NCBI GenBank assembly: GCA_044226525.1
Contig: JBGAGV010000025.1
Span: 1 to 64,000 of the forward strand
Source: VFJQ01 sp044226525
Lineage (GTDB): Bacteria > Verrucomicrobiota > Verrucomicrobiia > Chthoniobacterales > Chthoniobacteraceae
Length of the DNA: 64,000 bases
Direction: 5' to 3'
Part shown: positions 42,967-52,860 of the stretch, in pieces
How the letters are laid out: every line of letters starts with the position of its first letter
Position numbering within the stretch: position 1 is the first letter of the stretch
Translations under genes and position numbers: made by a program
The notes under the pieces: generated by a model
What the model was told of the DNA's origin: nothing
The model's input: only the letters and a program-made list of their open reading frames with translations
Database searches by the model: none

Positions 42967-44505
42967 TCACGCCCAGAGTTTGCGATCAAGGGTGCGGTAT
43001 TGGATGGCTTCGCCGATGTGCTCGGGGGAGATGGTTTCCTGGCCGGCTAAGTCGGCGATGGTGCGGGCGACTTTGAGGATGCGGTCGAAGGCGCGGGCGC
43101 TGAGCTGGAGTTCGTCCATGGCCATTTGGAGGAGACCTTCCGCGGTGGAGTCGAGAGCGCAGACGGTCTTTTGCTGCTGCGGGGTCATGCGGGCGTTGCA
43201 GCGGACGCGCTGGTTTTCGCCGTAGCGCTGGCGTTGGATGGTGCGGGCGGTGAGGATGCGTTCGCGGAGGGCGGCGGAGGATTCGCCGGGTTGTTTGCCG
43301 GCGAGCTGGCGGAACTCGACGACGGGGACTTCGAGGTGGAGATCGATGCGGTCGAGCAAGGGGCCGGAGATGCGGCTGCGGTATTGCTCGACCTGGCGGG
43401 TGGAGCAGCGGCACTCGCGTTTGGGATCGCCGAAGTAACCGCAGGGGCAGGGGTTCATGGCGGCAACGAACATGAACTCGGCGGGAAAAGTCATGGTGCC
43501 GGCGGCGCGGGAGATGGTAACGCGGCCGTCTTCGAGCGGCTGGCGCAGGACTTCGAGGGTGCTGCGTTTGAACTCGGGGAGTTCGTCGAGGAAGAGGACG
43601 CCGTTGTGCGCGACGCTGACTTCGCCGGGCGTGGGATTGGTGCCGCCGCCGAGCAGGCCGATGTCGGAGATGGTGTGATGCGGCGAGCGGAACGGGCGCG
43701 TGGCAATGAAGGAACGCGACGGATCGAGCAGCAGACCACAGATACTGTGGATCTTGGTAGTCTCGATCGCCTCCTCCAGCGTCATCGGAGGAATGACGGT
43801 GGGAATGCGCTTGGCCAGCATCGACTTGCCCGATCCGGGCGGGCCGAGCATCAAGAGATTGTGCCCTCCGGCGACGGCGATTTCAATGGCACGCTTGGCC
43901 GGCTCGTGACCGCGCACATCGGCAAAATCGACCTCGTAATTCTGATGCGTGGCAAAGAACTGGGTGAGATCCTCGCAGGTGGCGGGAACATCCCGCTCTC
44001 CCGCTAGAAACTCGAAGGCTTCACGCAGATTGCGCACTCCGTGGACCTCCACCCCTTCAACCATCGCCGCTTCACGCGCGTTGACTGCGGGCACCACGAC
44101 CTTGCGCCGTCCGCGCGCACGTGCTTCGAGGGCGATGGGAAGGACACCAGTCACCGGGCGCACTTCTCCATCGAGGGCCAGTTCGCCGACAAAGCAGAAG
44201 TCCCCGCTATTCGGAATGTCCATTTCCTGCGCCACGGCGATCATCCCCAACGCGATCGGCAGATCAAAGCTCGGCCCCTCCTTTTTCACGCTCGCCGGGG
44301 CAAGGTTGATCGTCATCCTCCCACGCGACCAGCGGTAACCGCTGTTGTCGATCGCCGTGGTCACGCGATCCTTGCTTTCTTTCACCGCGGTATCGGGCAG
44401 CCCCACAATGACGATCACCGGATCGCCGCGCCCCCCATTCACTTCGATCTCAACTTCGAGAGCATCGACACCAGAAACCGCTGCGGAGAAGACTTTTGCC
44501 AACAT
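42967..44505 (-). CDS. comM: YifB/ComM family Mg-chelatase-like AAA+ ATPase
   Basis: A 512-residue ComM-type helicase, which in naturally competent bacteria extends branch migration during integration of incoming DNA. The N-terminal ChlI-like domain reads AKVFSAAVSGVDALEVEIEV and VIVIVGLPDTAVKESKDRV; the AAA+ core has Walker A NLLMLGPPGSGKSMLAKRI, FRSPHHTISDIGLLGGG, Walker B GVLFLDELPEF and the Cys block NPCPCGYFGDPKRECRC; the C-terminal domain ends ARAFDRILKVARTIADLAGQ. Start ATG 44505 matches the family's usual M-L-A-K start; a TTG at 44538 is rejected. Conserved in most bacteria and not by itself proof of competence. Confidence 0.95.
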   Translation of the reverse strand: MLAKVFSAAVSGVDALEVEIEVNGGRGDPVIVIVGLPDTAVKESKDRVTTAIDNSGYRWSRGRMTINLAPASVKKEGPSFDLPIALGMIAVAQEMDIPNSGDFCFVGELALDGEVRPVTGVLPIALEARARGRRKVVVPAVNAREAAMVEGVEVHGVRNLREAFEFLAGERDVPATCEDLTQFFATHQNYEVDFADVRGHEPAKRAIEIAVAGGHNLLMLGPPGSGKSMLAKRIPTVIPPMTLEEAIETTKIHSICGLLLDPSRSFIATRPFRSPHHTISDIGLLGGGTNPTPGEVSVAHNGVLFLDELPEFKRSTLEVLRQPLEDGRVTISRAAGTMTFPAEFMFVAAMNPCPCGYFGDPKRECRCSTRQVEQYRSRISGPLLDRIDLHLEVPVVEFRQLAGKQPGESSAALRERILTARTIQRQRYGENQRVRCNARMTPQQQKTVCALDSTAEGLLQMAMDELQLSARAFDRILKVARTIADLAGQETISPEHIGEAIQYRTLDRKLWA

Positions 44506-44716
44506 GGGAGCGCCGACACTGGCAGAGGAAGGCGCCAACTTGGAAGTCTCAAAATGTCCGCTTTGCTACCTTCGAGCACGTCCCCGTCTCCATTGAGGAT
44601 CTACCGCTATTTGCAACCGCCGCCTTCAGTAGGCCCAGGCCAATATTTTATTTATACGCTCAGCCCCCGCTCCGGCTATTTCTCCAGCGCGGGAGAAGGA
44701 AAACCCCGGTGAGTGA

Positions 44717-45157
44717 AGGCACAAGGACGGCTCGACTTATTCACTCCGCATCGACACCGGCACCCTCACCGACGACCGCGTGAATATCGCCGGCAACTTC
44801 TCGCTCGACGGCACCGTGGTGCTTTCGCTCCAGGGTAGCAGCCCTGCCATCACGCTGAACGTTGACGATCGCATCGCCCTTGCGAGTTACCACGGCACTT
44901 GGAATGGCGGCAAATTCAACGCGCCCGGGTTCGGCGAAATCGCTGACTGGGTCGATAACGACAATCCGAGCCACTTCCTGCTGAACGGCAACCCCGTCGG
45001 TATCGACTACAACTTCGACTCGGATACCAACAATCCGAACAACCTCGAAGTATTCCTCGTCGTGGTGCCCGAGCCCGGCTCCCTCGCCTTCCCGGCGGGT
45101 TCCGCTGGCCTGCTGCTCGGTCTCCAACGCTTCCGCCGCCGTTCGAAGCAGAGCTGA
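44717..45157 (+). pseudogene. 3' remnant of a PEP-CTERM autotransporter-type surface protein
   Basis: The frame is open from 44717 after a TGA at 44714-44716, with no ATG. It starts with HKDGSTYSLRIDTGTL and LTDDRVNIAGNFSLDGTV, which matches the last autotransporter-associated beta-strand repeat seen in many verrucomicrobial surface proteins, and ends with a PEP-CTERM sorting signal (VVPEPGSLAFPAGSAGLLLG then RFRRRSK). No signal peptide or upstream repeats are present. A GTG at 44780 could in theory start a 125-residue product, but it lacks an export signal. I therefore read it as the decayed 3' end of a formerly long gene. An exosortase would be needed to process intact members; none lies in the window. 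Confidence 0.75.
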
Positions 45158-45176
45158 CCCGCTCGTTATAGAAGAG

Positions 45177-48100
45177 CTAAAATCCGCCCAATTCGTTCAG
45201 CCGCTTGGCCGATACCGGCTGAGCGGTGCCTAGCTCGGGCGCGAAGATGGAGACGCGAAATTCCTCGAGCAGCCAGCGAAACGCCTCCTGGCTATCTTCG
45301 GGAACACGCTTTTCCCAGCCGGCGTAAGGGGCGAGCTGCCGCGCTTTTTCGCCATCTTTCGGGCCGCTATAGCTGGCCCGTTCGGCACGGACCAGAATCG
45401 CTTTCAAATAGCGCGTAAGGTGCGCGAGCTGCCGGTGTGGAGTGCGAACAAGGAAGTCGCCGGGAACAAGGCGTTCGACGTCTTTCTCCATGCCAGCATA
45501 GCGCTTCGGCGAAGCGAGCGCCTTGGCGCGGAGTTCGACGATTTGCTTCGTCAATTCGCCGACCTGATACGCCAGACCGGGCAGTTCGCGCCGCGCAGAT
45601 TCGGCCATGGCGACGAACCGGGACTCGGTGAGTGGAAGCAGAGGATCGAGCCGAAGAGTATGAGCGAGCAGGTGCTCGCAGGCGGTCTGCTGTAGTTGCT
45701 CTGGCGAAGTAAAGGATGCGGCAGGAGCAAGAATTTTCGCGCCAAGCTGATGGAGCGCATCATGAAAACTGGCGGCTTGTTTCGGCGCGGGAGTGAGATG
45801 CCGCCCGAGACCGGCGAGTTCTTTGAAAAGACGCTTCAGATCGCGCTCCAGCACCAGTTCGGCGAGTCGCCGAATCGCCGCGGGAGTGGCTGCGGCGGCT
45901 TCTTCACGCTTTCGAAAAAGACGGACGTCCACTTCACCTTCGCGCAGAGCAAGACCGGGATAGGCTGACAGCGGGACCCCGCCGATTTCTTCGACGACGA
46001 CAGTTTCGGGCAGATCGCCAAAATTCCACAAGGTAACCCCGCGACGCTCCCATTTTTGCGCGGCTTTATCCCAGGCTCCATTGCGGACATCGCGTTTTTC
46101 GACCTCGGCCTGCACCGTGGCGAGATCGCGCCCGGAGACGACGGTATTGTTCCGACGATCGACTACTTCCACGCGCGGACGCAAATGTGCAGGCAGGCTC
46201 TCGGCGGGCCAGTCGGCAGCAGTCACCTCCACACGATATTTCTTTGCCAGAAAGGCGGCGAGAGCGGTGAGGAAGTCTTCGCGGCCGGGTTGAAACTCGG
46301 CGGCGATTTCGAAGACTTTCGGCTCCAGCGGGTGCAGCGTTTTGCGGATACGCTTCGGCAGGGCGCGCAGGAGCACGCTGGCTTGCTCTTCTCGCAGGCC
46401 GGGGACCATCCATTGAATCTGACCGGCGGTGAGCTGACCGGCCACGGGGAGCGGCACGCGCACCGTCACGCCGTCCTCTTCCTCTCCGGGGTTGAAAGCA
46501 TAAGTCAGCGGCAGTGCGGTGTTGCCCAAGGCGACCCGGTCTGGAAAAAGCGCACGGTCGAACTCCGCCTCTTCTTCGCCCATGAAATCCTGCTCGGTGG
46601 CGCAGAGGAAATTCGGCTCCTGGCCGATCCGCTCGCGCACGAGGCGATTCAGATCGTGGACCGACGACACGCCCTCGATGCGTGCCGCGTAGAAGCGGAA
46701 GATCGCTTCATCGAGACTCAGCGCCCGCCGATTGCGCACCCGCGTAAGTGCGGTCTCGATTTTCGAGCGGACCTTTGCGTTTTCGGTGAAAAAGCGCTGA
46801 TTGATCCGCGCCTCTCCTTCCACCAGCGCACCCCGGATGAAGATCTCGGTCGCCTTGCCGAGGTCGATGCGACCGTAATCGACGTTGCGCCGCGCGACTT
46901 CGAGTCCATGCACCAGCACTCGCTCGAGAGCGAGCACCCGCTCGGCTTTCGCACTCCAATGCGGTTCGGTGTAACGGAATTCGCAAAGGTGCGCCCCCAG
47001 GTCGATTACCCACTCGGGGTTGATCGCTGCGACGGTGCGCGCGAAGAGCTGTGAGGTTTCCACGATCTCACCCGCGACGATCCACGGCGACTGCCGCGCC
47101 TTCTCGCTGGCCGGTTTCGCCGCATCGCCTTTGCGCGGCTTTTCCATGCGCTGGTAAAGGTTCGAGCCGGGAAAAAGGGTAACCAGCCGATTGCCCGATG
47201 CCTTGTAGCTATTCCGCTCGTGCCGCATCGCAATCTGGCCGAGCAAACCAGTGAGGATGCTGCGATGAATGGCGTCGTAACCAGCCTCGCGTGAGTTACC
47301 AAGCGGAGCATCCTCTTCCATCGCTTCCCTGAGTTGCCGGTGGACATCGCGCCACTCGCGCATCCGAAAGAACGAGAGGTAGTTCGCCTTGCAAAATCGG
47401 CGCAAAGCATTGTTCCCGCCTTTCGTTTCCGGGTCGGGCGCCGCCCGCCAGATGGCGAGCAGCGTCAGGAAATCGGAATCGGGATCGGCGAAGGCTTTGT
47501 GTGCCACCGCCGCCGCTTCCCTGGCCTCTTCGGGTCGTTCGCGCGGATCGGGCACGCTGAGTCCGGCGGCGATGATAAGCATTTCCCGCAGGGCCTGCTC
47601 GCGTCGCGCTTGCAACAGCATGCGGCCCAGGGTGGGATCGATCGGCAGTCGCGCTAGTTCACGGCCGAGCAGCGTGAGTTCGTTCACGTCGTTGAGCGCC
47701 CCCAGTTCATGTAGCAGCAGGTAACCGGCCCGCACCGCCGCAGCCGTCGGCGGATTGATGAACGGGAACGCCTCGATGTCACCCAGGCGAAAGGCCTTCA
47801 TGCGCAGGATGACTTCCGCGAGGTTCGCGCGCTGAATCTCCGGTTGAGTAAAGCGCGGCCGCTTCGTGAAATCTTCCTCGTCGTAGAGCCGGATGCAGAT
47901 GCCATCCTGCACGCGCCCCGCACGGCCGGCGCGCTGATTCGCGCTGCTCTGCGACACTTCCTCCACCGGCAGACGCTTCGTGCGCGTGCGCGGATTGTAT
48001 CGGCTGATGCGCGACAGGCCCGCATCGACGACGTAGCGGATGCGCGGGAGGGTGATGGAGGTCTCGGCGATATTCGTGGCGACGATCACCCGGCGGCGCG

Positions 48101-48932
48101 GACCGGGCGCGAAGATACGCTGCTGATCGGCGGCGGCGAGACGCCCGAAAAGCGGGAGCACCTCGATCCCTTTGCCGAGACTGCCCTCCAACAGTTCGCA
48201 CGTGTCGCGAATGTCGCGCTCGGTCGGCATGAAGACGAGCACGTCTCCATCGGCCGATTCGATGAGCGCGTCTTCCGTCACGCGCACCGCGGCTTCGATG
48301 TGATCGAGGTCCTCCACCTCTTCGTCGTGGCGGACGTGCGACTCGATAGGCGCGTAGCGAATCTCAACGGGCCAGAGCCGCCCGGAGACTTCGATGATCG
48401 GCGCACCGCCGAAGGCTTTTGAGAAGGCTTCGGTGTCAATCGTCGCCGAGGTGATGATCAACTTCAGGTCACGCCGCTTTTGCAACAAGCCCTGCAGGTA
48501 ACCGAGCAGGAAGTCGATGTTCAGCGAACGCTCGTGCGCTTCATCGAGGATCAGCGCGGAGTAAGCGCGCAGCATCGGGTCCGACTGGATTTCCGCCAGC
48601 AGGATGCCGTCAGTCATAAACTTCACCTGCGTTTCGCGCGAGGTGTCGTCGTTGAAGCGCATCTTGCACCCCACTTCCCTGCCCCACACGACGTTCAATT
48701 CCTCGGCTACACGCCGGGAAACACTCATCGCCGCCACGCGCCGTGGCTGCGTGCAGCCAATCTTCCCACGCGTCGTGAGCCCCGCATCGAGACACATTTT
48801 GGGAAGCTGCGTCGTTTTCCCCGAACCCGTCTCTCCAGCGATGACCACGATCTGATGTGCACGAATCGCCGCGATGATCTCATCGCGCCGCGCGCTGATC
48901 GGCAAGTCTTCGGGATAGCGGATCGGAAACAT
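45177..48932 (-). CDS. hrpA: ATP-dependent RNA helicase HrpA
   Basis: A 1251-residue DEAH-box helicase, close to the usual 1300. Walker A is VIAGETGSGKTTQLPKMCLD, motif II is DEAHERSLNIDFLLGYL, motif III is ITSATIDTEAF, motif V/VI are VIVATNIAETSITLPRIRYV and SANQRAGRAGRVQDG. The helicase core is followed by the HA2 and OB-fold domains and a C-terminal DUF3418 region (about 650-1240), the mark of HrpA rather than HrpB. HrpA helps rescue stalled ribosomes and process mRNA in bacteria studied. Start ATG 48932; ends 19 bases from the PEP-CTERM remnant. Confidence 0.96.
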   Translation of the reverse strand: MFPIRYPEDLPISARRDEIIAAIRAHQIVVIAGETGSGKTTQLPKMCLDAGLTTRGKIGCTQPRRVAAMSVSRRVAEELNVVWGREVGCKMRFNDDTSRETQVKFMTDGILLAEIQSDPMLRAYSALILDEAHERSLNIDFLLGYLQGLLQKRRDLKLIITSATIDTEAFSKAFGGAPIIEVSGRLWPVEIRYAPIESHVRHDEEVEDLDHIEAAVRVTEDALIESADGDVLVFMPTERDIRDTCELLEGSLGKGIEVLPLFGRLAAADQQRIFAPGPRRRVIVATNIAETSITLPRIRYVVDAGLSRISRYNPRTRTKRLPVEEVSQSSANQRAGRAGRVQDGICIRLYDEEDFTKRPRFTQPEIQRANLAEVILRMKAFRLGDIEAFPFINPPTAAAVRAGYLLLHELGALNDVNELTLLGRELARLPIDPTLGRMLLQARREQALREMLIIAAGLSVPDPRERPEEAREAAAVAHKAFADPDSDFLTLLAIWRAAPDPETKGGNNALRRFCKANYLSFFRMREWRDVHRQLREAMEEDAPLGNSREAGYDAIHRSILTGLLGQIAMRHERNSYKASGNRLVTLFPGSNLYQRMEKPRKGDAAKPASEKARQSPWIVAGEIVETSQLFARTVAAINPEWVIDLGAHLCEFRYTEPHWSAKAERVLALERVLVHGLEVARRNVDYGRIDLGKATEIFIRGALVEGEARINQRFFTENAKVRSKIETALTRVRNRRALSLDEAIFRFYAARIEGVSSVHDLNRLVRERIGQEPNFLCATEQDFMGEEEAEFDRALFPDRVALGNTALPLTYAFNPGEEEDGVTVRVPLPVAGQLTAGQIQWMVPGLREEQASVLLRALPKRIRKTLHPLEPKVFEIAAEFQPGREDFLTALAAFLAKKYRVEVTAADWPAESLPAHLRPRVEVVDRRNNTVVSGRDLATVQAEVEKRDVRNGAWDKAAQKWERRGVTLWNFGDLPETVVVEEIGGVPLSAYPGLALREGEVDVRLFRKREEAAAATPAAIRRLAELVLERDLKRLFKELAGLGRHLTPAPKQAASFHDALHQLGAKILAPAASFTSPEQLQQTACEHLLAHTLRLDPLLPLTESRFVAMAESARRELPGLAYQVGELTKQIVELRAKALASPKRYAGMEKDVERLVPGDFLVRTPHRQLAHLTRYLKAILVRAERASYSGPKDGEKARQLAPYAGWEKRVPEDSQEAFRWLLEEFRVSIFAPELGTAQPVSAKRLNELGGF

Positions 48933-49038
48933 GTCGTAGCCTGACCGCTCATCGTTTTCGCCGCAAAGGTCAACGCCTTGCCGCTCGGCGCGGTATCATC
49001 GACACACTACTCACGCATTTCTAATCGCCGATCTTTTT

Positions 49039-49896
49039 GTGACGAATTCCAGACCACCCATCCGCGCCGCCGTCGAAACCCTCGCCGCTTTCGGCATCGC
49101 TCCCGACCGCTGCGACATTTTGCAGGATGGCAGCACGCTCGTCCTGCGGCTCACGGAAACGCTGGTCGCCCGAGTCGTGCAGGACCGCGACGGGCCGAGG
49201 CAGGGCACGGCATGGTTCACCCGGGAAAATGCCATCGCGCTGCACATGACGCGACATGGCGGCCCCGTCATTCCGTTACATCCCGATCTGCCACCAGGAC
49301 CGCACGAGCATCTGGGCTATCCGATGAACTTCTGGGAATTCGTCACGCGCGTTCCGGCAGGACCCGAACCGGCGGAGATCGGGCGCACGCTGCGTCAGTG
49401 CCACCAAACCCTGCGCGGCTTTCGGGAGCCGCTGCCGTCATTGGGCATCATGACGGAAACGATCGCCATCCTCGACCGGCGGGAAGTATTTCCCGCCTCC
49501 ACCCAACGGATGCTTCACGATCGGCTCACTGGTTCGCTCGAAACACTCCGTCATTTCCCCGCGCAGCCGCTTCATGGCGATGCACACTTGGGCAACTTTA
49601 TGAATACGACCCGTGGACTACTCTTGACGGACTGGGAAGATTCCTTTTCCGGCCCGGTCGAATGGGATGTGGCCTCAGCGATCTGGAACGCGCAAATTCT
49701 CGACCAGGATCACGCCACCGTGAACGCCATTCTTGACGCTTACGGCCCGGTCGATGAAAGCGCGCTCCGTCAAAACATGATCGCCCGTGCTGCGGTGATG
49801 ACGGCTTGGTATCCGATGCTTTACCCGAACCCGAACGAAGAACGTCAGGCCAGGCTGCGACGCCGCATCGAATGGCTGGAACAGCATCCAGCCTGA
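49039..49896 (+). CDS. APH/choline-kinase-like phosphotransferase
   Basis: A 285-residue protein of the phosphotransferase (APH, PF01636) family. The catalytic loop is PLHGDAHLGNFM (H-G-D-x-H-x-x-N) and the metal-binding segment is LLLTDWEDSFSG (the DxD/DWE motif). The N-terminal lobe is short but includes GSTLVLRLTETLVARVVQD, which aligns with the P-loop-like strand and ATP-binding Lys region, although no clear Lys is present. Start codon GTG at 49039. Family members phosphorylate small alcohols, amino sugars or drugs; the substrate is unknown and antibiotic resistance should not be assumed. Confidence 0.8.
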   Translation: MTNSRPPIRAAVETLAAFGIAPDRCDILQDGSTLVLRLTETLVARVVQDRDGPRQGTAWFTRENAIALHMTRHGGPVIPLHPDLPPGPHEHLGYPMNFWEFVTRVPAGPEPAEIGRTLRQCHQTLRGFREPLPSLGIMTETIAILDRREVFPASTQRMLHDRLTGSLETLRHFPAQPLHGDAHLGNFMNTTRGLLLTDWEDSFSGPVEWDVASAIWNAQILDQDHATVNAILDAYGPVDESALRQNMIARAAVMTAWYPMLYPNPNEERQARLRRRIEWLEQHPA

Positions 49897-49960
49897 GCCG
49901 GCGCCATTTGTTCCTTTTCCTCCTGCAGGTCACGAAGTAAAAGTCCCGACTTCTCGACCC

Positions 49961-51910
49961 ATGAACTCTGAGGCCATTCCCTACGCGAAGATCCGGCATC
50001 CCCGTGCAGTTCCCTTCGCCCTCTTCCTCTTCGCAGCCGTGTTCCTGACTCCTTTCGCCTTTGCTCAGGATTCGACCGCACCGACAGTTAAAATCACCTC
50101 CCCGCGGCGCTCGGCATCGGCAGCCGGCGGAACCACTACACTCTCCATCAAGGGCACCGCGAAAGATGATACCGCCGTGACGCGAGTGGCGGTGGAGGTG
50201 CCAGGCGTTACGACCGTCGATGCCACGCTGACGCCCTCCGCCACGGTTCCGCTGCAAGTCGATTGGGAAGCCGTCGTGCCGGTGCTAGCCGGCTCCAACA
50301 CCGTCAAGGTCACCGCTTATGACGCCACCCCAAATGCCTCTCTCACGCGCACGGGAAAATTCACCTTTACCAAATTCTGCCAGCTTACGACCTCGACCGG
50401 TAGCGGCGGAGGGACCATCACACGGCGCAGCGGGCGAAACGTAGTGGGCAAAAAGCTGCGCATCACTGCGCGTCCGGCAGCCGGTTTTCTTTTCGAGAAG
50501 TGGACGCTCGACGGAGCGGATCTGGCTACGACGCGCACCATCGATTTCATCGTCCCCGACGCTGCCACGGCCACGCTGGCCGCGTCGTTTGTCGCCAATC
50601 CCTACGCCCCTCTCTCCGGCCCGTTCAACGACATCCTTCGCACCACGGGCGGCGGCGCCAGCGGCTACTACTCACTCCGACTCAATAGCAACGGCAGCTT
50701 CACCGTCAGTGCCAGCGGCCCGGGCATCAGCGTGAGCAAAAAGGGGTTCATCGAACTCGACGGCAAGGCGCACTTTTCCATCCCCCGTCGCGGCAAACTT
50801 CCAGTGACGCTCGATGTCGTCGCGGACCTCGTCCTCGGCGGCGCCAGGATCACCCTCCGCGACGAACAAACTGCCGTCGATTACCTCGCTTCCTCCATCC
50901 GCTACACTTCCATCGATACGCTCCCGACCTATGCCACGATGGTCTTCTCCCCGGGTAGCGGAGTTCCCGCCGCCATCGACGGGAGTGGTTACGCCACTTT
51001 GCGCCGAAGCGCCGCCGGGAGCTGCAAAATCGCCGGCGTGCTCGCGGATGGCACCCTCATCTCCTTCACCGCTTACCCGATGCAAAACAGCGGCGCCACG
51101 GTGCCGATCTTCAAGCGCTTGAAACCCAGCGGCATGCTCGATGGGGCGTTACACTTCACCGGCACCGCGCTTGACGGCACCCTGCACTGGACCTCCCCGG
51201 GGCAAGCTCGGCGCAGTCTGCCAGCGTTTGACGGCAATCTTCCCATCCGTGGCGCGGCCTATATCAAACCTACCTCCGGTCAATTCGTCGCCCCGCTCGG
51301 TTCGCAGGGCCATGGCGCCTTCACCCTTCCTCCGGTTCGGCCACTCACCAATCTTACTTTCAACGCCGCGCACATAGCGACCTTCGATCTCGGCCCGAGG
51401 ATTCCAGCCCTCTCGACCGCTTTTGTTCCCAACGGCACCGCCATCCGGGGCGGCACCGTCCAAGCCACCATCCGGCTACCCGCACTACCCGTTCCTCCCG
51501 ATGTCAGCGTGCTGCCCATCAGCGTCACCTTGGGCGGCTCCATCGTCGGCACCGACATTACCCGCCCCCTCAACAACACCGTCGTCTGCAAATTTGTCAT
51601 CCCCGCCGGCTTCCCCACTGGGAAAACCAACGTGCGCGTTTTCTTCAATCTCCTCCAAGACTACACATTCATCGGCGGACTGAACATCGTCGAAGCCCCA
51701 CATAACATGGGCCGCGTAGTCATTAATGCCGGCACCGGTCTTTTCTCCTTCACCTTCCCGGACACGGTCAATCGCACCGTCCGCACGGGAAAAGGCGCGG
51801 TCGTCCAGACCGTCCTCAGCGGTGCTCCCGACTATGCCCTCTGCGAAGGCTTCAGCCTCAATCAGGCGTCCAGCGATGCGCCCCGGCTGTTTCTCTACAC
51901 GGCACCTTAG
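49961..51910 (+). CDS. Secreted beta-rich protein with Ig-like and repeat domains, unknown function
   Basis: A 649-residue protein with a Sec-type signal (LFLFAAVFLTPFAFA, cut near residue 36). The first mature segment, STAPTVKITSPRRSASAAGG to about residue 125, is a bacterial Ig-like domain. Residues about 140-210 form an InlB-type beta-grasp repeat (GGTITRRSGRN, ITARPAAGFLFEKWTLDGA). The rest (about 215-650) is a Gly/Ser/Thr-rich beta protein with two similar halves of a kind often seen in verrucomicrobial cell-surface proteins (GSFTVSASGPGISVSKKGFI, GYATLRRSAAGSCKIAG). No sorting signal or anchor at the C-terminus. Function unknown. Confidence 0.8.
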   Translation: MNSEAIPYAKIRHPRAVPFALFLFAAVFLTPFAFAQDSTAPTVKITSPRRSASAAGGTTTLSIKGTAKDDTAVTRVAVEVPGVTTVDATLTPSATVPLQVDWEAVVPVLAGSNTVKVTAYDATPNASLTRTGKFTFTKFCQLTTSTGSGGGTITRRSGRNVVGKKLRITARPAAGFLFEKWTLDGADLATTRTIDFIVPDAATATLAASFVANPYAPLSGPFNDILRTTGGGASGYYSLRLNSNGSFTVSASGPGISVSKKGFIELDGKAHFSIPRRGKLPVTLDVVADLVLGGARITLRDEQTAVDYLASSIRYTSIDTLPTYATMVFSPGSGVPAAIDGSGYATLRRSAAGSCKIAGVLADGTLISFTAYPMQNSGATVPIFKRLKPSGMLDGALHFTGTALDGTLHWTSPGQARRSLPAFDGNLPIRGAAYIKPTSGQFVAPLGSQGHGAFTLPPVRPLTNLTFNAAHIATFDLGPRIPALSTAFVPNGTAIRGGTVQATIRLPALPVPPDVSVLPISVTLGGSIVGTDITRPLNNTVVCKFVIPAGFPTGKTNVRVFFNLLQDYTFIGGLNIVEAPHNMGRVVINAGTGLFSFTFPDTVNRTVRTGKGAVVQTVLSGAPDYALCEGFSLNQASSDAPRLFLYTAP

Positions 51911-51972
51911 CGAGGCGCCGCTCCTCGTTTTCGTATAAAACCACCCGCCCGCGTGCGCGCGATTCTGGGGAC

Positions 51973-52437
51973 ATGAAAACACATTTTCTTCTCCTGGTGG
52001 CGGTGGCCTTGGCCACTTCGGAATTCGGCGCGTTCGGTCAGGGGGCGACGGGGAGCACGACCGGTTCCCTGGCGCCGACGTCGGGACTGCGGCGCGTGGG
52101 CTTCGCGGTGCAGGACGACGTGGTCTATCTCGTTCAGCAAGGGCGGGTCACTCCGGTCAGTGAATCGATGTTACCGCGTCGGCAGATCATGACACCGACC
52201 GGGCTCTTCCAGGAAAGCGCCAGCGATCACGGCTTCGTCTTGGAAAATGGAATCGTGTATCGCGTGGATGGCGTAGTGCGCCAGCGGGTGGACACGGGGC
52301 TGATCCCGGGCGGCAAAATGATGCTCCTCGACGGCCGCATCACCACGTTGCCTCCCGGCATCACGGCATTCCCCGGGGTGCAGGTCATCACGCGTCCCAG
52401 CAACGGCGGGCGCCCGGCGACTTCGGAACCGAACTGA
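51973..52437 (+). CDS. Small secreted protein of unknown function
   Basis: A 154-residue protein with a signal peptide (MKTHFLLLVAVALATSEFGA). The rest consists of two or three short, related beta-hairpin units around V-x-x-D-(D/G)-V-V-Y-x-V/R (VQDDVVYLVQQGRVTPV, LENGIVYRVDGVVRQRV, GGKMMLLDGRITTLPPG). It looks like the short DUF-type repeats common in Verrucomicrobia and Bacteroidota proteins. No catalytic motif. It is 63 bases downstream of the large secreted protein on the same strand. Confidence 0.7.
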   Translation: MKTHFLLLVAVALATSEFGAFGQGATGSTTGSLAPTSGLRRVGFAVQDDVVYLVQQGRVTPVSESMLPRRQIMTPTGLFQESASDHGFVLENGIVYRVDGVVRQRVDTGLIPGGKMMLLDGRITTLPPGITAFPGVQVITRPSNGGRPATSEPN

Positions 52438-52459
52438 TCCGAACGAAATCTGGCTGAAG

Positions 52460-52580
52460 CCAACGCCAACGGCGTTGCAGCAATCAGCCCATGGGTTGGC
52501 GCGAGGAACGAGCGCCTACCCTGGGAACCTTCCTCCCCACGGATCAACCCCGAAGCGGGTTGCATCACGCGGGAATCAAG
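52460..52580. repeat. Dispersed intergenic repeat, copy A
   Basis: This segment holds CCAACGGCGTTGCAG, GGGTTGGCGCGAGG, GCGCCTACCCTGGG and GATCAACCCCGAAGCGGGTT, the parts of a short palindrome-rich element. Copy B at 53350-53490 has the same blocks in the same order and direction. Just after copy A, CGAACACCTTCGGCGTTCGCG at about 52589-52609 is the exact inverse of the start of copy B. From general knowledge the element resembles non-coding repeats frequent in Verrucomicrobia and Planctomycetes. Confidence 0.6.
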
Positions 52581-52860
52581 TGCGACGATCGAACACCTTC
52601 GGCGTTCGCGCTCGCTGCTTCATCTTCATCTGCTTTTCCTTCAAGAAGGAGAAGCAGTTCGAGCAGTCAGCGCGTCGCATCGCGTCGGGGGCCAGTGCAT
52701 CGATGGATACCTTGCTTCGGCGCGGGTTTCCGGAAGCATCCGGGTGGAACGTCTCCGATAAACTCGACCGCCATGTCTGATGCAGAGCCACCGCGAATGA
52801 TGGATCGCCATGCCGCCCACTCTACGCCACAATGACGGTCGTGACGCCAGACCCCGAAGA

